Shown here: in pieces, positions 1 to 8,582 of the stretch
Position numbering within the stretch: position 1 is the first letter of the stretch
Layout of the letters: every line of letters starts with the position of its first letter
Assembly (NCBI RefSeq): GCF_030348765.1
Contig: NZ_JAUCEU010000007.1
Span: 2,288,501-2,352,500, forward strand
DNA from: Neobacillus sp. CF12
GTDB lineage: Bacteria; Bacillota; Bacilli; Bacillales; Cytobacillaceae
DNA: 64,000 nt
Direction of reading: 5' to 3'
The notes under the pieces: model-generated
Told to the model about the DNA's origin: nothing
Databases searched by the model: none
The model's input: the letters and a program-made list of their open reading frames with translations, nothing else
Program-made: the position numbers and the translations under genes

Positions 1-499
1 CGGAAGGTGTAAGGTCCTCTGCCACAATAATAACTTCTTCAGCAATCATGCTTGGATTCACTAACTGAACACCTAGTAAATGTGACAGAACTCTCTTTGT
101 AACATCGCGAATATCTGCAGCACGTTCCTTCATATACTCATTATCCATTTGTTCAAACATCATAACAAACATGTCTGCTGTTTCTTTTAAAGCAAACTCA
201 GCATTTACTTTATCGGAGTTAATTTTATCTTCAATAGGTCCATTTAATTCTGGATCAGTTAGAACAAGTAAATGTGCTTCAAAGATAGCTGCTTTATCTG
301 CACCAAGGTCAATTTGCGCACGATCTCGAATTGCCTCAAGTTCTGCTTTAGATTTCTCGATTGCTGCTTTAAAACGATTTACCTCTGTTGCTACATCTTC
401 TACTGTCTGTTTCTCAAATGATAAATTTGGTTCAACTAATCGATATGCTTTTGCAATGGCAATGCCATTAGAAGCAGCAATTCCTTGTAAAAATGTCAT
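1..499 (-). CDS. ptsI: Phosphoenolpyruvate-protein phosphotransferase (Enzyme I), N-terminal part
   Basis: Enzyme I of the sugar phosphotransferase system takes phosphate from PEP and hands it to HPr in the cytosol. Only about 166 codons are visible because the gene runs off the left edge, so the active-site histidine is outside the window. The N-terminus ([20 protein letters not shown]) and the following helical HPr-binding region match the family. The ATG shares one base with the ptsH stop (TAATG), which indicates one operon with translational coupling. Partial gene; identity is secure from sequence and position. Confidence 0.95.
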   Translation of the reverse strand, partial: MTFLQGIAASNGIAIAKAYRLVEPNLSFEKQTVEDVATEVNRFKAAIEKSKAELEAIRDRAQIDLGADKAAIFEAHLLVLTDPELNGPIEDKINSDKVNAEFALKETADMFVMMFEQMDNEYMKERAADIRDVTKRVLSHLLGVQLVNPSMIAEEVIIVAEDLTPS

Positions 500-765
500 T
501 ACTCAGCCAGTCCTTCTTTTTTCAATAATTCTTCAAGGCTTCTAATAGCTTCTTCACTGTCACTACCTTCAGCGTTAATTGAAATATCTGCACCTTGTCC
601 AATTCCTAAAGACATAACACCCATAATAGACTTTAAGTTAACTTTTTTTCCTTTATATTCTAAATTGATTTCTGAATCAAATTTGCTAGCTGTTTGTACA
701 AGTAAAGTTGCAGGTCTAGCGTGAATCCCTGTATCAGCTATTACTTTAAATTGTTTTTCTGCCAT
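499..765 (-). CDS. ptsH: HPr phosphocarrier protein
   Basis: HPr relays phosphate from Enzyme I to the sugar-specific EIIA domains. In Firmicutes its Ser46-phosphorylated form is the CcpA co-repressor. The 88-residue protein has the normal family length, His15 in GIHARPA and the regulatory Ser46 in LKSIMGV. The start has a clear ribosome binding site (AAGGAG, about 11-12 bases upstream). ptsI follows directly with a one-base overlap. ptsG/glcT are not next to it, unlike in B. subtilis, so the operon seems to have its own promoter in the roughly 340-bp leader. Confidence 0.97.
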   Translation of the reverse strand: MAEKQFKVIADTGIHARPATLLVQTASKFDSEINLEYKGKKVNLKSIMGVMSLGIGQGADISINAEGSDSEEAIRSLEELLKKEGLAE

Positions 766-1104
766 CTTTAATCAATCTCCTTCATAATTAATGTAAAATG
801 AAGCTGCTATTACATATCTAAACCACTTATAGTCATAAAAATAACTGAACTAATTGTTATATTTTCTCCAAAAGGATTTGAAGTATGTAAACTGTAAGCC
901 CCATTTTACTATTAGTATTTCATACAATTGCAAGGATAACATTTTCAACCAACACAGACAACCTATATCATATTTTGTAAGCGCATTAAAAAATCGACAT
1001 TTTGATTTTTTTTAAAAGTTCACAAATTTGACATAAATTTTGACCAAAATATGGAACAAAATGTAGATTTTGGACCACTAGGCAACTCAAAAGATAATTT
1101 CTAA
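766..1104. other. ptsH upstream region, no gene seen
   Basis: About 340 bp between ptsH and the small gene beyond it. I see no credible coding frame. It should hold the ptsHI promoter, but I could not settle on a convincing -35/-10 pair. The only motif that stands out is a cre-like sequence near its far end. Confidence 0.5.
975..990 (-). promoter_or_regulatory. Candidate cre (CcpA) site upstream of ptsHI
   Basis: TTGTAAGCGCATTAAA matches 15 of 16 positions of the loose cre consensus WTGNAANCGNWNNCAW; the miss is the near-terminal C. It lies about 210 bp upstream of the ptsH start codon, so whether it acts on ptsHI, or on any gene, is unclear. A candidate from motif matching only. Confidence 0.35.
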
Positions 1105-1299
1105 TTAGCTTCTAGGCTCTTCTAAGTATTGATATAGGACATCTCCACCTCGCTGTCCTATTCCCCGAAAATGTTTAAAGTCTTCCCTCTTAACCAGAAT
1201 TTGGCGAAATTCCATAAAATCTTCCTTCTTAACGTAGTACTCTGAAAGTTCACCTGATTTTAATTTTTCTAAGATGTCTTCAACGTATTGATCATTCAT
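1105..1299 (-). CDS. Small hypothetical protein (64 aa)
   Basis: I do not recognise a family. The product is short, charged and soluble-looking (start MNDQYVEDILEKLKSGEL; a YVKKEDF/LVKREDF near-repeat in the middle; C-terminal DVLYQYLEEPRS). I chose the internal ATG because AAAGGTGGTGGAG sits just upstream of it; the longer frame starts inside that ribosome binding site. It is transcribed toward ptsHI and divergently from ykvS. The repeated KxEDF segment may be a small internal duplication. No function is proposed. Confidence 0.6.
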   Translation of the reverse strand: MNDQYVEDILEKLKSGELSEYYVKKEDFMEFRQILVKREDFKHFRGIGQRGGDVLYQYLEEPRS

Positions 1300-1533
1300 T
1301 AACTCCACCACCTTTATTAACATTTATTTTATAATAAGGAAACGAATTGTAGTTAAAAATGAACCATTTTTATATGAAATTCATCTAATATTGTAACCGA
1401 TTTCAATTTTCTTTTAAATTTATTGAGAAATTAACATAATTGTCAAATAAAACACTTTACGAATGGTAAAAAGTAGTGCAAACTGTTATTTAAACGAAGA
1501 TTTATAGTTTGTCAAGTAAAGGAGAGAGACTAA

Positions 1534-1722
1534 TTGAAAAAAGCAGAAGTAGGAAATGTCATTGAATTCCGCGGCGGACTTAAAGGGATTGTTGAGAAGG
1601 TAAATGAAAACTCTGTAATAGTCGACCTAACATTAATGGATAATTACCGAGACCTAGAGTTGGATCAGAGGACGGTTGTTAATCATAAAAACTATAAGAT
1701 TGTAAAAGAAAGCGCTTATTAA
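1534..1722 (+). CDS. ykvS: DUF2187 family protein (YkvS-like)
   Basis: A 62-residue protein that reads like the DUF2187 family, represented by YkvS of B. subtilis: an SH3-like beta-rich protein with VIEFRGGLKGIVEKVNENSVIVDL, a DLTLMDNY stretch and a C-terminal VVNHKNYKIV. The start is TTG, supported by AAAGGAGAGAG upstream. No biochemical role is known to me. A rho-independent terminator follows closely, so it is probably monocistronic. Confidence 0.8.
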   Translation: MKKAEVGNVIEFRGGLKGIVEKVNENSVIVDLTLMDNYRDLELDQRTVVNHKNYKIVKESAY

Positions 1723-1741
1723 ATTGATAGCTTTGTAGATT

Positions 1742-1775
1742 AAGGCAGCCAAACCCATGGCTGCCTTTTGTTTTT
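1742..1775 (+). terminator. Rho-independent terminator of ykvS
   Basis: A perfect 10-bp stem (AAGGCAGCCA / TGGCTGCCTT) with a six-base loop is followed by TTTTGTTTTT. It lies 20 bp after the ykvS stop. Confidence 0.85.
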
Positions 1776-1791
1776 AGCAATGTTCAGTAGT

Positions 1792-1816
1792 CAGTTGATT
1801 TCCGGTCAATCAACTG
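1792..1816. repeat. Minimal derivative of the CTGTTGA interspersed repeat (copy A)
   Basis: CAGTTGATT, seven bases, then AATCAACTG: a 9-bp inverted repeat with almost no interior. The flank (AACTGAGTGCCAAAATTA) closely matches the right flank of the large repeat near 61.6 kb (AACAGAGTGCCAAAAATTA). This suggests an internal-deletion or solo-end version of the same family. Confidence 0.5.
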
Positions 1817-1856
1817 AGTGCCAAAATTAACATATCGCTTTAACTTAGCCTTATTT

Positions 1857-1976
1857 TTACTTATCTTGTCCTGCTTCTTTTAGAAGCTGGTCTTTTGATT
1901 TTACTTTTCCGTGAGGGTTTTGGTCTTGTTTGCGGACTGTCCATTCACGTTCTTGTTGGCTTTTGGATTTACTCAT
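1857..1976 (-). CDS. Small basic protein, 39 aa (DUF6254-like)
   Basis: The reading frame begins MSKSKSQQEREWTVRKQDQN and continues with PHGKVKSKDQLLKEAG. The composition (Trp, Arg/Lys-rich, QNPHGKVKS core) resembles short Bacillaceae peptides I remember as DUF6254; that name is from memory and uncertain. It has an excellent ribosome binding site (GGAAAGGAGGAAGG, 3-10 bases upstream), which makes translation very likely. It is too short for ordinary gene calling. Possibly a spore or stationary-phase peptide, but nothing in the sequence proves that. Confidence 0.65.
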   Translation of the reverse strand: MSKSKSQQEREWTVRKQDQNPHGKVKSKDQLLKEAGQDK

Positions 1977-2126
1977 TATCCTTCCTCCTTTCCTTTGTCA
2001 TTCCTATTTTTTTCAATTTCCTTAATCTTATTAGTGAAATCGTTTAAAAGTGTGATGTAATCATTTCCTTTCATAAATTATTTTTGTTAAAATGAATTTT
2101 ATTGTTAGAAAGGAGGTTTGAAATGA

Positions 2127-2738
2127 ATGAAGAACCGCTTTTTTGACCTGCGGCTAGTAACTGGGTACATTATTGCCCATGCTCTCATGTACTTTACCTT
2201 CTATGATCGAGCAATATTCTGGTATATTTTTACCGGTTCACTTCTTATATTAATCACGTATGCAATGTTTCAAGAAGAAGTAGATGATGAGGCTTCCTTT
2301 TTTAAATATATTTCTATCGGTGTGTTATCTGGATTACTACTCTATTCACTTTTTTGGCTGGGTGTCCAAGTCTTTGATCTACTCAATTTGCCTTTTGATA
2401 GTAGTGTAAAGAAACTGTACCGTTGGTTTGCGCCATCGTTATTTTGGCAATATCTTGCGTTAATTTTAGTAGCAGCACCTGGAGAAGAACTCTTTTGGCG
2501 TGGATTTATTCAAAAACGATTTCTCCGTTACTTTGGGACATTTGGGAGTATCATGTTTTCTGCTCTACTTTATGCTTCAGTCCATATTTATTCTGGCACC
2601 TTTATCCTAATGCTAGCAGCATTTCTTTCCGGTCTTATGTGGGGAGCCCTATATCTGTGGAAAAAAAGCATGCCGCTAGTGATTGTCTCTCATATTGTTT
2701 TTGACATCATGATTTTTATTATTTTGCCATTAAAATAG
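2127..2738 (+). CDS. CPBP family intramembrane metalloprotease
   Basis: A 203-residue polytopic membrane protein of the CAAX protease/bacteriocin-processing (Abi) family. The family signatures are visible in order in the C-terminal half: EELFWRG (EExxxR), then SVH, then HIVFD. These acidic and histidine residues coordinate the catalytic zinc. At least five hydrophobic segments precede or surround them. The start follows AAAGGAGG; an ATG four bases upstream is in another frame and stops quickly. Substrate unknown. It converges on ykvI with a shared terminator. Confidence 0.88.
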   Translation: MKNRFFDLRLVTGYIIAHALMYFTFYDRAIFWYIFTGSLLILITYAMFQEEVDDEASFFKYISIGVLSGLLLYSLFWLGVQVFDLLNLPFDSSVKKLYRWFAPSLFWQYLALILVAAPGEELFWRGFIQKRFLRYFGTFGSIMFSALLYASVHIYSGTFILMLAAFLSGLMWGALYLWKKSMPLVIVSHIVFDIMIFIILPLK

Positions 2739-2780
2739 GAAAAGCACTTATCTTCTTATTGGACAATGCTTTTCCTATTT
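2737..2780. terminator. Bidirectional terminator between CPBP protease and ykvI
   Basis: The inverted repeat AGGAAAAGCA ... TGCTTTTCCT is followed by TATTTTTAT on the plus strand. It overlaps the CPBP stop codon and lies just beyond the ykvI stop, so it can serve both convergent genes. Confidence 0.7.
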
Positions 2781-3833
2781 TTATGATTTATTCACCTTAT
2801 CATTTAATGGCTTCATCCATAAAAGGATAAAGAAGATAAGGCTAATATAGCCAAACATGGGGTAAAGATTAGACAAAAGTTTACTATAATCAATAAGACT
2901 AATGATATAAGAAACGATAAAGATAGCTGAAATAGTAATAAATGTAGGAACTTTAACAAATTGTTTTATCTGTCGGTCAAGTCCATAAACGTTCCCAATC
3001 ACTGATGTGAAAATTTCACCGTAAATAACAAGGACAAATATCCAATAAAAAAAAGGAGCTATTTGCTTCATAATAATCGCCATCGGTATCTCATATAGTT
3101 CTAAATTTGGAAGCATGATTAAGGTAAAATGGCTTGAGATTAAGATGACCGTTAAAGCTGTTCCACCTAAAATACCTCCCCATTTGATGGTCCAATCATC
3201 CTTAATTTCATTCGCAATTGGAACTAGCACGGCTTGTGCCAAAGCTAGGTTTAATGCTGTATATGAAAAAGGGGCTAAAATACTTTTCCATCCATCCTCC
3301 GCATGCGGTATAAACAACAAGTGATTTATGAAATCTGCCTGTTTAATTGAAAGTGACATTAGCATGAGACTAAAACAAACCATAATCGGTACAACAAATG
3401 AATTCACTGCAAAAAGCCCCTTTGTACCAACTAGCATAACTAAAAAGGACAAAAAAATGGTTATAAATACACCTAAATTTTTTGTGAGACCTAATTGTTC
3501 TTCAAATACAGCTCCTGCTCCTGCAAGCATCACTGCTGTTACTCCAAGTAGCATAAAAAGCATAATTATATTAATACCCCTGCCTGCCCATTTACCAAAC
3601 AAGTGTACATTAAATTCCTGATACGATACTGCATTTATTCGAGCGGCAATTCTCATCAACTTGGATCCTAACACAATAAGGAGATAACCGCTCAATAATA
3701 TACTTAAAAAACCGATGAAACCAAACCGTGAGAAAAACTCAACGATTTCTCTTCCTGTAGCAAATCCCGCACCAACAACAGTACCAACGTAGACTGCGGC
3801 GATTTGAAAAGCTGCCGACCAATTCTTTTTCAC
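2781..3833 (-). CDS. ykvI: YkvI family membrane protein (amino-acid/cation transporter-like)
   Basis: A 350-residue integral membrane protein with about ten hydrophobic segments. The N-terminus, AAVYVGTVVGAGFATGREIV, is the unwound-helix region typical of LeuT-fold permeases, and the whole resembles YkvI of B. subtilis (COG3949). The substrate is not known. Translation probably starts at GTG behind GGGGGAGAT. It is divergent from clpE, as in B. subtilis, and shares the roughly 200-bp intergenic region. A short perfect inverted repeat just upstream could be its operator. Confidence 0.82.
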   Translation of the reverse strand: MKKNWSAAFQIAAVYVGTVVGAGFATGREIVEFFSRFGFIGFLSILLSGYLLIVLGSKLMRIAARINAVSYQEFNVHLFGKWAGRGINIIMLFMLLGVTAVMLAGAGAVFEEQLGLTKNLGVFITIFLSFLVMLVGTKGLFAVNSFVVPIMVCFSLMLMSLSIKQADFINHLLFIPHAEDGWKSILAPFSYTALNLALAQAVLVPIANEIKDDWTIKWGGILGGTALTVILISSHFTLIMLPNLELYEIPMAIIMKQIAPFFYWIFVLVIYGEIFTSVIGNVYGLDRQIKQFVKVPTFITISAIFIVSYIISLIDYSKLLSNLYPMFGYISLIFFILLWMKPLNDKVNKS

Positions 3834-3859
3834 CTCATCTCCCCCTCAAATTCAATATA

Positions 3860-3873
3860 TGTCCAATAGGACA
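3860..3873 (-). promoter_or_regulatory. Palindrome upstream of ykvI
   Basis: TGTCC-AATA-GGACA is a 5-bp perfect inverted repeat with a 4-base centre, 27 bases upstream of the ykvI start codon, where a repressor would block transcription. The cognate factor is unknown. Confidence 0.35.
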
Positions 3874-3944
3874 AACAAAGACGAGCTTTTTTTAAAAAGA
3901 GAGTTCATGCAATCTATTTGAAAAAATTACCATAAGCAGACTAC

Positions 3945-3973
3945 TTGAAAGTCAAAAAAGGTCAAAGTATACT
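3945..3973 (+). promoter_or_regulatory. SigA-type promoter of clpE
   Basis: TTGAAA and TATACT are separated by exactly 17 bases, giving a near-consensus SigA promoter about 65 bp ahead of the clpE start. The spacer is almost entirely occupied by a CtsR box. Confidence 0.85.
3950..3966 (+). promoter_or_regulatory. CtsR operator 1 (within clpE promoter)
   Basis: AGTCAAA-AAA-GGTCAAA fits the CtsR consensus (direct heptads RGTCAAA separated by NAN). It fills the -35/-10 spacer, so bound CtsR should exclude RNA polymerase until heat or protein stress inactivates it. Confidence 0.9.
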
Positions 3974-3983
3974 ATTTGCACAA

Positions 3984-4000
3984 GGTCAAATATAGTCAAA
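3984..4000 (+). promoter_or_regulatory. CtsR operator 2 (downstream of -10)
   Basis: GGTCAAA-TAT-AGTCAAA is a second CtsR box, positioned around +4 to +20. A further GTCAAA half-site follows immediately, extending the heptad array. Several CtsR boxes upstream of clpE are typical for Bacillus. Confidence 0.85.
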
Positions 4001-4038
4001 GTCAAAAACAGTTCATATTTTTAAGGAGGTTTTATTTT

Positions 4039-6186
4039 ATGCTTTGTCAATTGTGTAAAGAAAACCAGGCCACAGTTCAATTAAAAATCAACATCAATGG
4101 ATCTCACAGTGATATGAAGCTGTGTCATGAATGTTATGCAACTAATAAAAATAATATCAGTAATGGTTTAGCTCCTAAAATGAGTTCCTTTCCTGGTTTT
4201 CCATTAGAAGATTTATTCTTAAATATGAAGCCAAAAGAATCAAACCAGCCAAATAACCAACAACATGCTGCCGAGCGTAATGGCGGTGGCTTTATTGATC
4301 AATTTGGGCGTAATTTAACACAAATGGCCAAAGCAGGTCTTATTGACCCCGTGATTGGCCGTGCTGAAGAAATTAAACGTGTTATTGAAATATTGAATCG
4401 CCGTAATAAAAATAATCCAGTATTAATCGGTGAACCAGGTGTCGGAAAAACGGCAATCGCTGAGGGACTGGCTTTGAACATTATTGGCGGACAGGTACCA
4501 GTTAAACTAAGAAATAAAGAAGTCTATTTACTTGATGTTGCTTCTTTAGTGGCCAACACTGGTATAAGAGGTCAATTTGAAGAAAGAATGAAGCAATTGA
4601 TTAAAGAATTACAGGAACGTAAAAATATTATTCTTTTCATTGATGAGATTCATCTCTTAGTGGGTGCTGGTTCTGCAGACGGTTCTATGGATGCTGGCAA
4701 TATACTAAAGCCCGCTCTTGCTCGTGGTGAACTCCAACTTGTTGGGGCAACTACTCTAAAGGAATATCGCCAAATTGAAAAAGACTCAGCATTAGAACGG
4801 CGATTCCAGCCCGTTCAGGTAGCTGAACCTTCCATCGAGGCAGCGATTGAGATCTTAAAAGGAATTAAGAATAAATATGAGGACTATCATGAAGTTAATT
4901 ATTCTGAGGCAGCATTAAAGGTATGCGTCCAGTTGTCACATCGCTATATCCAAGATCGCTTTTTACCAGATAAGGCAATTGACTTACTTGATGAAGCAGG
5001 CTCCAAGTTAAATTTGACTTCAAACGGAAATAGCAAGGAACAGATTGAGAATCGATTAAAAGAATTAGCTATACAAAAAGAGACAGCTCTAAAGAATGAA
5101 AATTATGAGTTTGCTGCGTCACTCCGAGATGAGGAATCATCACTTGAAAAATCACTTAATGATCAATCAGAAATGAACAGACCAATTGTAGAGGAATCCC
5201 ATATTCAAGAAATCATTGAAAAGAAGACGGGTATTCCTGTAGGTAAATTACAAGAGGATGAGCAGCAAAAACTAAAGTACCTAGAGGAAAACTTAAATAA
5301 TAAGGTTATAGGACAGAAGAAAGCTGTCGAAAAGGTTGCAAAAGCCGTTCGTCGAAGCCGCGCTGGCTTAAAATCAAAGAATCGACCAATTGGTTCCTTC
5401 CTTTTTGTTGGTCCGACAGGTGTTGGTAAAACAGAGCTAACAAAAACACTTGCAAAAGAATTATTTGGTTCGACTGAATCGATGATTCGTCTTGACATGA
5501 GTGAGTACATGGAAAAACATAGTATTTCAAAATTAATAGGATCACCACCAGGTTATGTAGGTCATGATGAAGCAGGTCAACTGACTGAAAAAGTGCGCAG
5601 GAACCCATACAGCATTATATTATTGGATGAAATTGAGAAAGCTCATCCTGATGTACAGCATATGTTCTTACAGATTCTTGAAGATGGGCGACTTACTGAT
5701 AGTCAAGGAAGAACAGTTAGCTTCAAGGATTCCGTTATCATCATGACAAGTAATGCTAATATAGGACACAAAACAATTCATGTTGGCTTCGGAACAAATG
5801 AAGCAATTGAAGAAGCTTCCATCTTAGATTCCTTAGGGAGTTTCTTCAAACCAGAATTTCTAAACCGTTTTGATAGTATCATTGAATTCCATTCGCTTGA
5901 AAAAGACCATATCATGCAGATTGTTGATCTAATGGTAAAAGAGCTTCAAGAGACCTTAAAAGAGCAAAATATTGAATTTGCTATTACACTAGAAGCAAAA
6001 GAAAAACTAGCGGAGCTTGGTTACCATCCAGCATTTGGTGCACGTCCTCTTCGTCGAGTGATTCAGGAACACATAGAAGATAAAATTGCTGATTTTATTC
6101 TTGAGCAGCCAAAGACAAATCAATTATTCGCTATCATTGAGGATGGCCACCTAAAGGTATCTTCAGAAAATATAAAAGTTCATTAA
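4039..6186 (+). CDS. clpE: ATP-dependent Clp protease ATP-binding subunit ClpE
   Basis: A Hsp100 unfoldase that feeds misfolded proteins to ClpP. At 715 residues it shows the full ClpE layout: an N-terminal zinc finger (Cys3, Cys6, Cys29, Cys32), first AAA domain with GEPGVGKT, a UVR segment of about 35 residues in the linker, and second AAA domain with GPTGVGKT followed by the C-terminal small domain. The start is the ATG after AAGGAGG; the longer frame would begin inside the operator array. Two CtsR boxes and a SigA promoter predict strong heat-shock control. mcsA/mcsB/ctsR are not nearby. Confidence 0.97.
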   Translation: MLCQLCKENQATVQLKININGSHSDMKLCHECYATNKNNISNGLAPKMSSFPGFPLEDLFLNMKPKESNQPNNQQHAAERNGGGFIDQFGRNLTQMAKAGLIDPVIGRAEEIKRVIEILNRRNKNNPVLIGEPGVGKTAIAEGLALNIIGGQVPVKLRNKEVYLLDVASLVANTGIRGQFEERMKQLIKELQERKNIILFIDEIHLLVGAGSADGSMDAGNILKPALARGELQLVGATTLKEYRQIEKDSALERRFQPVQVAEPSIEAAIEILKGIKNKYEDYHEVNYSEAALKVCVQLSHRYIQDRFLPDKAIDLLDEAGSKLNLTSNGNSKEQIENRLKELAIQKETALKNENYEFAASLRDEESSLEKSLNDQSEMNRPIVEESHIQEIIEKKTGIPVGKLQEDEQQKLKYLEENLNNKVIGQKKAVEKVAKAVRRSRAGLKSKNRPIGSFLFVGPTGVGKTELTKTLAKELFGSTESMIRLDMSEYMEKHSISKLIGSPPGYVGHDEAGQLTEKVRRNPYSIILLDEIEKAHPDVQHMFLQILEDGRLTDSQGRTVSFKDSVIIMTSNANIGHKTIHVGFGTNEAIEEASILDSLGSFFKPEFLNRFDSIIEFHSLEKDHIMQIVDLMVKELQETLKEQNIEFAITLEAKEKLAELGYHPAFGARPLRRVIQEHIEDKIADFILEQPKTNQLFAIIEDGHLKVSSENIKVH

Positions 6187-6190
6187 TAGG

Positions 6191-6221
6191 AAAAGCGAAG
6201 CCTGAGGCTTCGCTTTTTTTG
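6191..6221 (+). terminator. Rho-independent terminator of clpE
   Basis: A perfect 12-bp stem (AAAAGCGAAGCC / GGCTTCGCTTTT) with a TGA loop runs into a T-tract. The convergent oligopeptidase gene ends just beyond, and the A-rich left arm may let it act both ways. Confidence 0.88.
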
Positions 6222-6227
6222 TTAAAA

Positions 6228-7922
6228 CTACAACTTTTGGTCATCCACAGAATTTAACCATGCTTCAATTTCGCCAACTACTGATTCAACACAGCCATCT
6301 TCAAAAGGAGAAATCAAATTTGCTTCTTTAGCCAATTTTGTAAACGACATGCTTCCGCCAAGCTTGCAAAGACTTACATAATCAGCCCATGCTTCTTCTT
6401 GGTTTTCTCTTGAGCGTTTCCAAAATTGGAAGGCACAGATTTGCGCTAATGTGTAATCAATATAATAGAATGGTGAATTAAAAATATGTCCTTGACGCTG
6501 CCAGAAACCACCATTTTCTAAATAAGTATTCCCGGCATAATCTTTATGCGGCAAATACTTTTTCTCAATTTCACGCCACTGCTGCTTCCGTTCTTGAGGT
6601 GTTGCTTCCCAATTTTCATATACCCAGTGTTGGAATTCATCAACAGAAACACCATATGGCAAGAATAATAAGGCTGAACTTAAATGTGAGAATTTATACT
6701 TATCAGTGTCTTCCTTAAAGAATAAATCCATCCATGGCCAAGTGAAAAATTCCATACTCATGGAATGGATTTCACAAGCCTCGTAAGTTGGCCAATTATA
6801 CTCAGGGATCTCAAAATGCCTGCTTGTATAAACCTGAAATGCGTGTCCCGCCTCATGTGTCAGTACGTCAATATCCCCGGAAGTTCCATTAAAATTAGAA
6901 AAGATGAAAGGTGCTTTGTAATTCTCAATGTACGTACAATAACCACCACCAGCTTTTCCTTTCTTGGCAACAAGATCCATTAAATTATTATCTTGCATAA
7001 ATTTGAAGAACTCTCCTGTTTCTTTAGAAAGGTCTTCATACATTTTTTGACCGTTTTCAATAATCCACTCAGGGGATCCCTTTGGCACTGCGTTGCCTGT
7101 TTTATAATTAAAGCCTTCATCATAGTATTTTAACTGTTCTACCCCAATACGTTCTTGCTGACGTGCTTTAAGTTTTGTTGCAATTGGAACGATAAACTCC
7201 TTCACTTGCTGACGGAAGTTAGCTACCATTTCTGCATTATAATCGGTTCTCATCATCCGGTAATAACCTAGTTCAACAAAGTTTTTATAACCTAATGCAT
7301 GGGCAATCTCTGTTCTCACTTTTACAAGGTCATCGTAAATTCTGTCAAACTCTGTTTCATGCTCTGCTAAAAATCCAAACTTCGCTTCATTTGCCCGCTG
7401 TCTCATTTCTCTATCGGTTGATTCAGTGAAAGGCTCTAGTTGAGCAAGTGTCCGCTCTTCCCCTTCAAAATTTATTTTTGCTGAAGCAATCAGTTTTGTA
7501 TACTCTGTTGAGAGACGGTTTTCTTTTTGCAGAAGTGGTACAATTTCTGGTTTAAATGTTTTTAATTGCCCCTCCGCAAGGGCAAATAATTGTCTTCCCC
7601 ATTTTGCCTCTAATTCGTTACGGAATTTGGAATGAACAAGCTCTTGATAATACTTGGAAACCAGTCCCTCAATCTCTGGCTGGACCTCATCCATATAATC
7701 CTGCTCCGCTTTATAAAACTCATCATTCGTATCGACAGAATGACGAATATAACAAAGATTAAACATCGTGCCAATATCATTTCTAAGTCCATTTACTTCA
7801 TCCATCGCTACGCTTTGCTCTTCTACAGAATTAGCATTTTTAAATTTGTCAATGGCCGCCTCAAATCTCAATGTAACTTCTTCTAGGTTTGGACGGGTAT
7901 ATGTATACTCTTCAAATCTCAT
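6228..7922 (-). CDS. M3 family oligoendopeptidase (PepF-like)
   Basis: A cytosolic zinc metallopeptidase of 564 residues that would trim short peptides. The zinc-binding HExxH appears as THEAGHAFQVY, with a downstream glutamate-containing EACEIHSMSMEFF segment typical of M3 peptidases (helix with the third ligand). The N-terminal two thirds are the helical domain seen in COG1164 proteins. No signal peptide. The start follows AAAGGGGATG. It stands alone, convergent with clpE. Confidence 0.93.
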   Translation of the reverse strand: MRFEEYTYTRPNLEEVTLRFEAAIDKFKNANSVEEQSVAMDEVNGLRNDIGTMFNLCYIRHSVDTNDEFYKAEQDYMDEVQPEIEGLVSKYYQELVHSKFRNELEAKWGRQLFALAEGQLKTFKPEIVPLLQKENRLSTEYTKLIASAKINFEGEERTLAQLEPFTESTDREMRQRANEAKFGFLAEHETEFDRIYDDLVKVRTEIAHALGYKNFVELGYYRMMRTDYNAEMVANFRQQVKEFIVPIATKLKARQQERIGVEQLKYYDEGFNYKTGNAVPKGSPEWIIENGQKMYEDLSKETGEFFKFMQDNNLMDLVAKKGKAGGGYCTYIENYKAPFIFSNFNGTSGDIDVLTHEAGHAFQVYTSRHFEIPEYNWPTYEACEIHSMSMEFFTWPWMDLFFKEDTDKYKFSHLSSALLFLPYGVSVDEFQHWVYENWEATPQERKQQWREIEKKYLPHKDYAGNTYLENGGFWQRQGHIFNSPFYYIDYTLAQICAFQFWKRSRENQEEAWADYVSLCKLGGSMSFTKLAKEANLISPFEDGCVESVVGEIEAWLNSVDDQKL

Positions 7923-7989
7923 TGAAACATCCCCTTTTAGTTATAAATTTCAACTACAATCAATTCAACACTAACCATTAATATTCCTT

Positions 7990-8021
7990 TAAAAAAGAAA
8001 AAATACGGCTTACGCCGTATT
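7990..8021 (-). terminator. Terminator of the MarR/MhqR-like gene
   Basis: The 8-bp stem AATACGGC / GCCGTATT, overlapping the stop codon, is followed on the minus strand by TTTTTTCTTTTTT. Confidence 0.8.
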
Positions 8022-8460
8022 AAAATTTACCCGCTGGCAGTCCTAGTTTTTTTAACAATTCAATCGCATCCTGTTTTTCTGAATCCGTTAGACTCGACAT
8101 TAGCTTATGAATCTGCTGTGCATGTTCTGGGAAAATCTCTTCAATAAAATCTTTCCCTTTGTCTGTAATTTGTGCAAACGTTACCCGTCTGTCAGAAGGA
8201 CAGGCAATTCTTTTTAACATTTCTTTTTGTTCCAACTTATCGACAACATAAGTAATGCTGCCGCTAGCAAGTAATATTTTCCCGCCAATTTGCTGCATAG
8301 GTTGATCACCTTTGTGATATAAAAGCTCTAATACTGCAAATTCCGTTGGGTTCAATCCATTTGCTTGAATAACTTTATTAACATGTTCATTAATCGCTTT
8401 ATACGCTCTTGAAAGAACAATAAACAGCTTTAACGATTGAGATACAGAATCATTTTCCAT
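8020..8460 (-). CDS. mhqR: MarR family repressor, MhqR-like
   Basis: A 146-residue winged-helix protein: helix-turn-helix around GLNPTEFAVLELLYHKGDQP, then the MarR wing with PSDRRVTFAQIT. It resembles MhqR (YkvE) of B. subtilis, which represses genes for quinone/diamide detoxification, and it sits in the syntenic ykv region. The promoter is followed by a sequence very close to the MhqR operator, so autorepression is likely. The classic target genes (mhqNOP, azoR2, mhqA) are not adjacent. The MarR assignment is firm; the ortholog name is probable. Confidence 0.85.
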   Translation of the reverse strand: MENDSVSQSLKLFIVLSRAYKAINEHVNKVIQANGLNPTEFAVLELLYHKGDQPMQQIGGKILLASGSITYVVDKLEQKEMLKRIACPSDRRVTFAQITDKGKDFIEEIFPEHAQQIHKLMSSLTDSEKQDAIELLKKLGLPAGKF

Positions 8461-8534
8461 TAAGACTCATCCTTTTTATCAATCTTGTACTGTCCAGCTG
8501 TCGCCCTTGGACAAGGCACTTCCGAATTTCTAGT

Positions 8535-8552
8535 TATCTCGACTTCAAGATT
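8535..8552 (-). promoter_or_regulatory. Probable MhqR operator
   Basis: TATCTCGACTTCAAGATT differs at three of 18 positions from the MhqR box I recall (TATCTCGAATTCGAGATA). It begins directly after the -10 hexamer of the MhqR-like gene, the right place for autorepression. Confidence 0.7.
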
Positions 8553-8581
8553 ATTATAGAAAACTTTTTTAGGTGTGTCAA
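8553..8581 (-). promoter_or_regulatory. Consensus SigA promoter of the MhqR-like gene
   Basis: On the minus strand TTGACA and TATAAT are separated by 17 bases, a perfect consensus promoter. The -35 lies two bases beyond the upstream gene's stop codon. Confidence 0.9.
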
Positions 8582-8582
8582 T

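Noticed and set aside
4299..5608. Reading frames on the minus strand inside clpE
   Set aside because: They lie fully within the strong clpE coding frame, have no ribosome binding sites and no recognisable domains.
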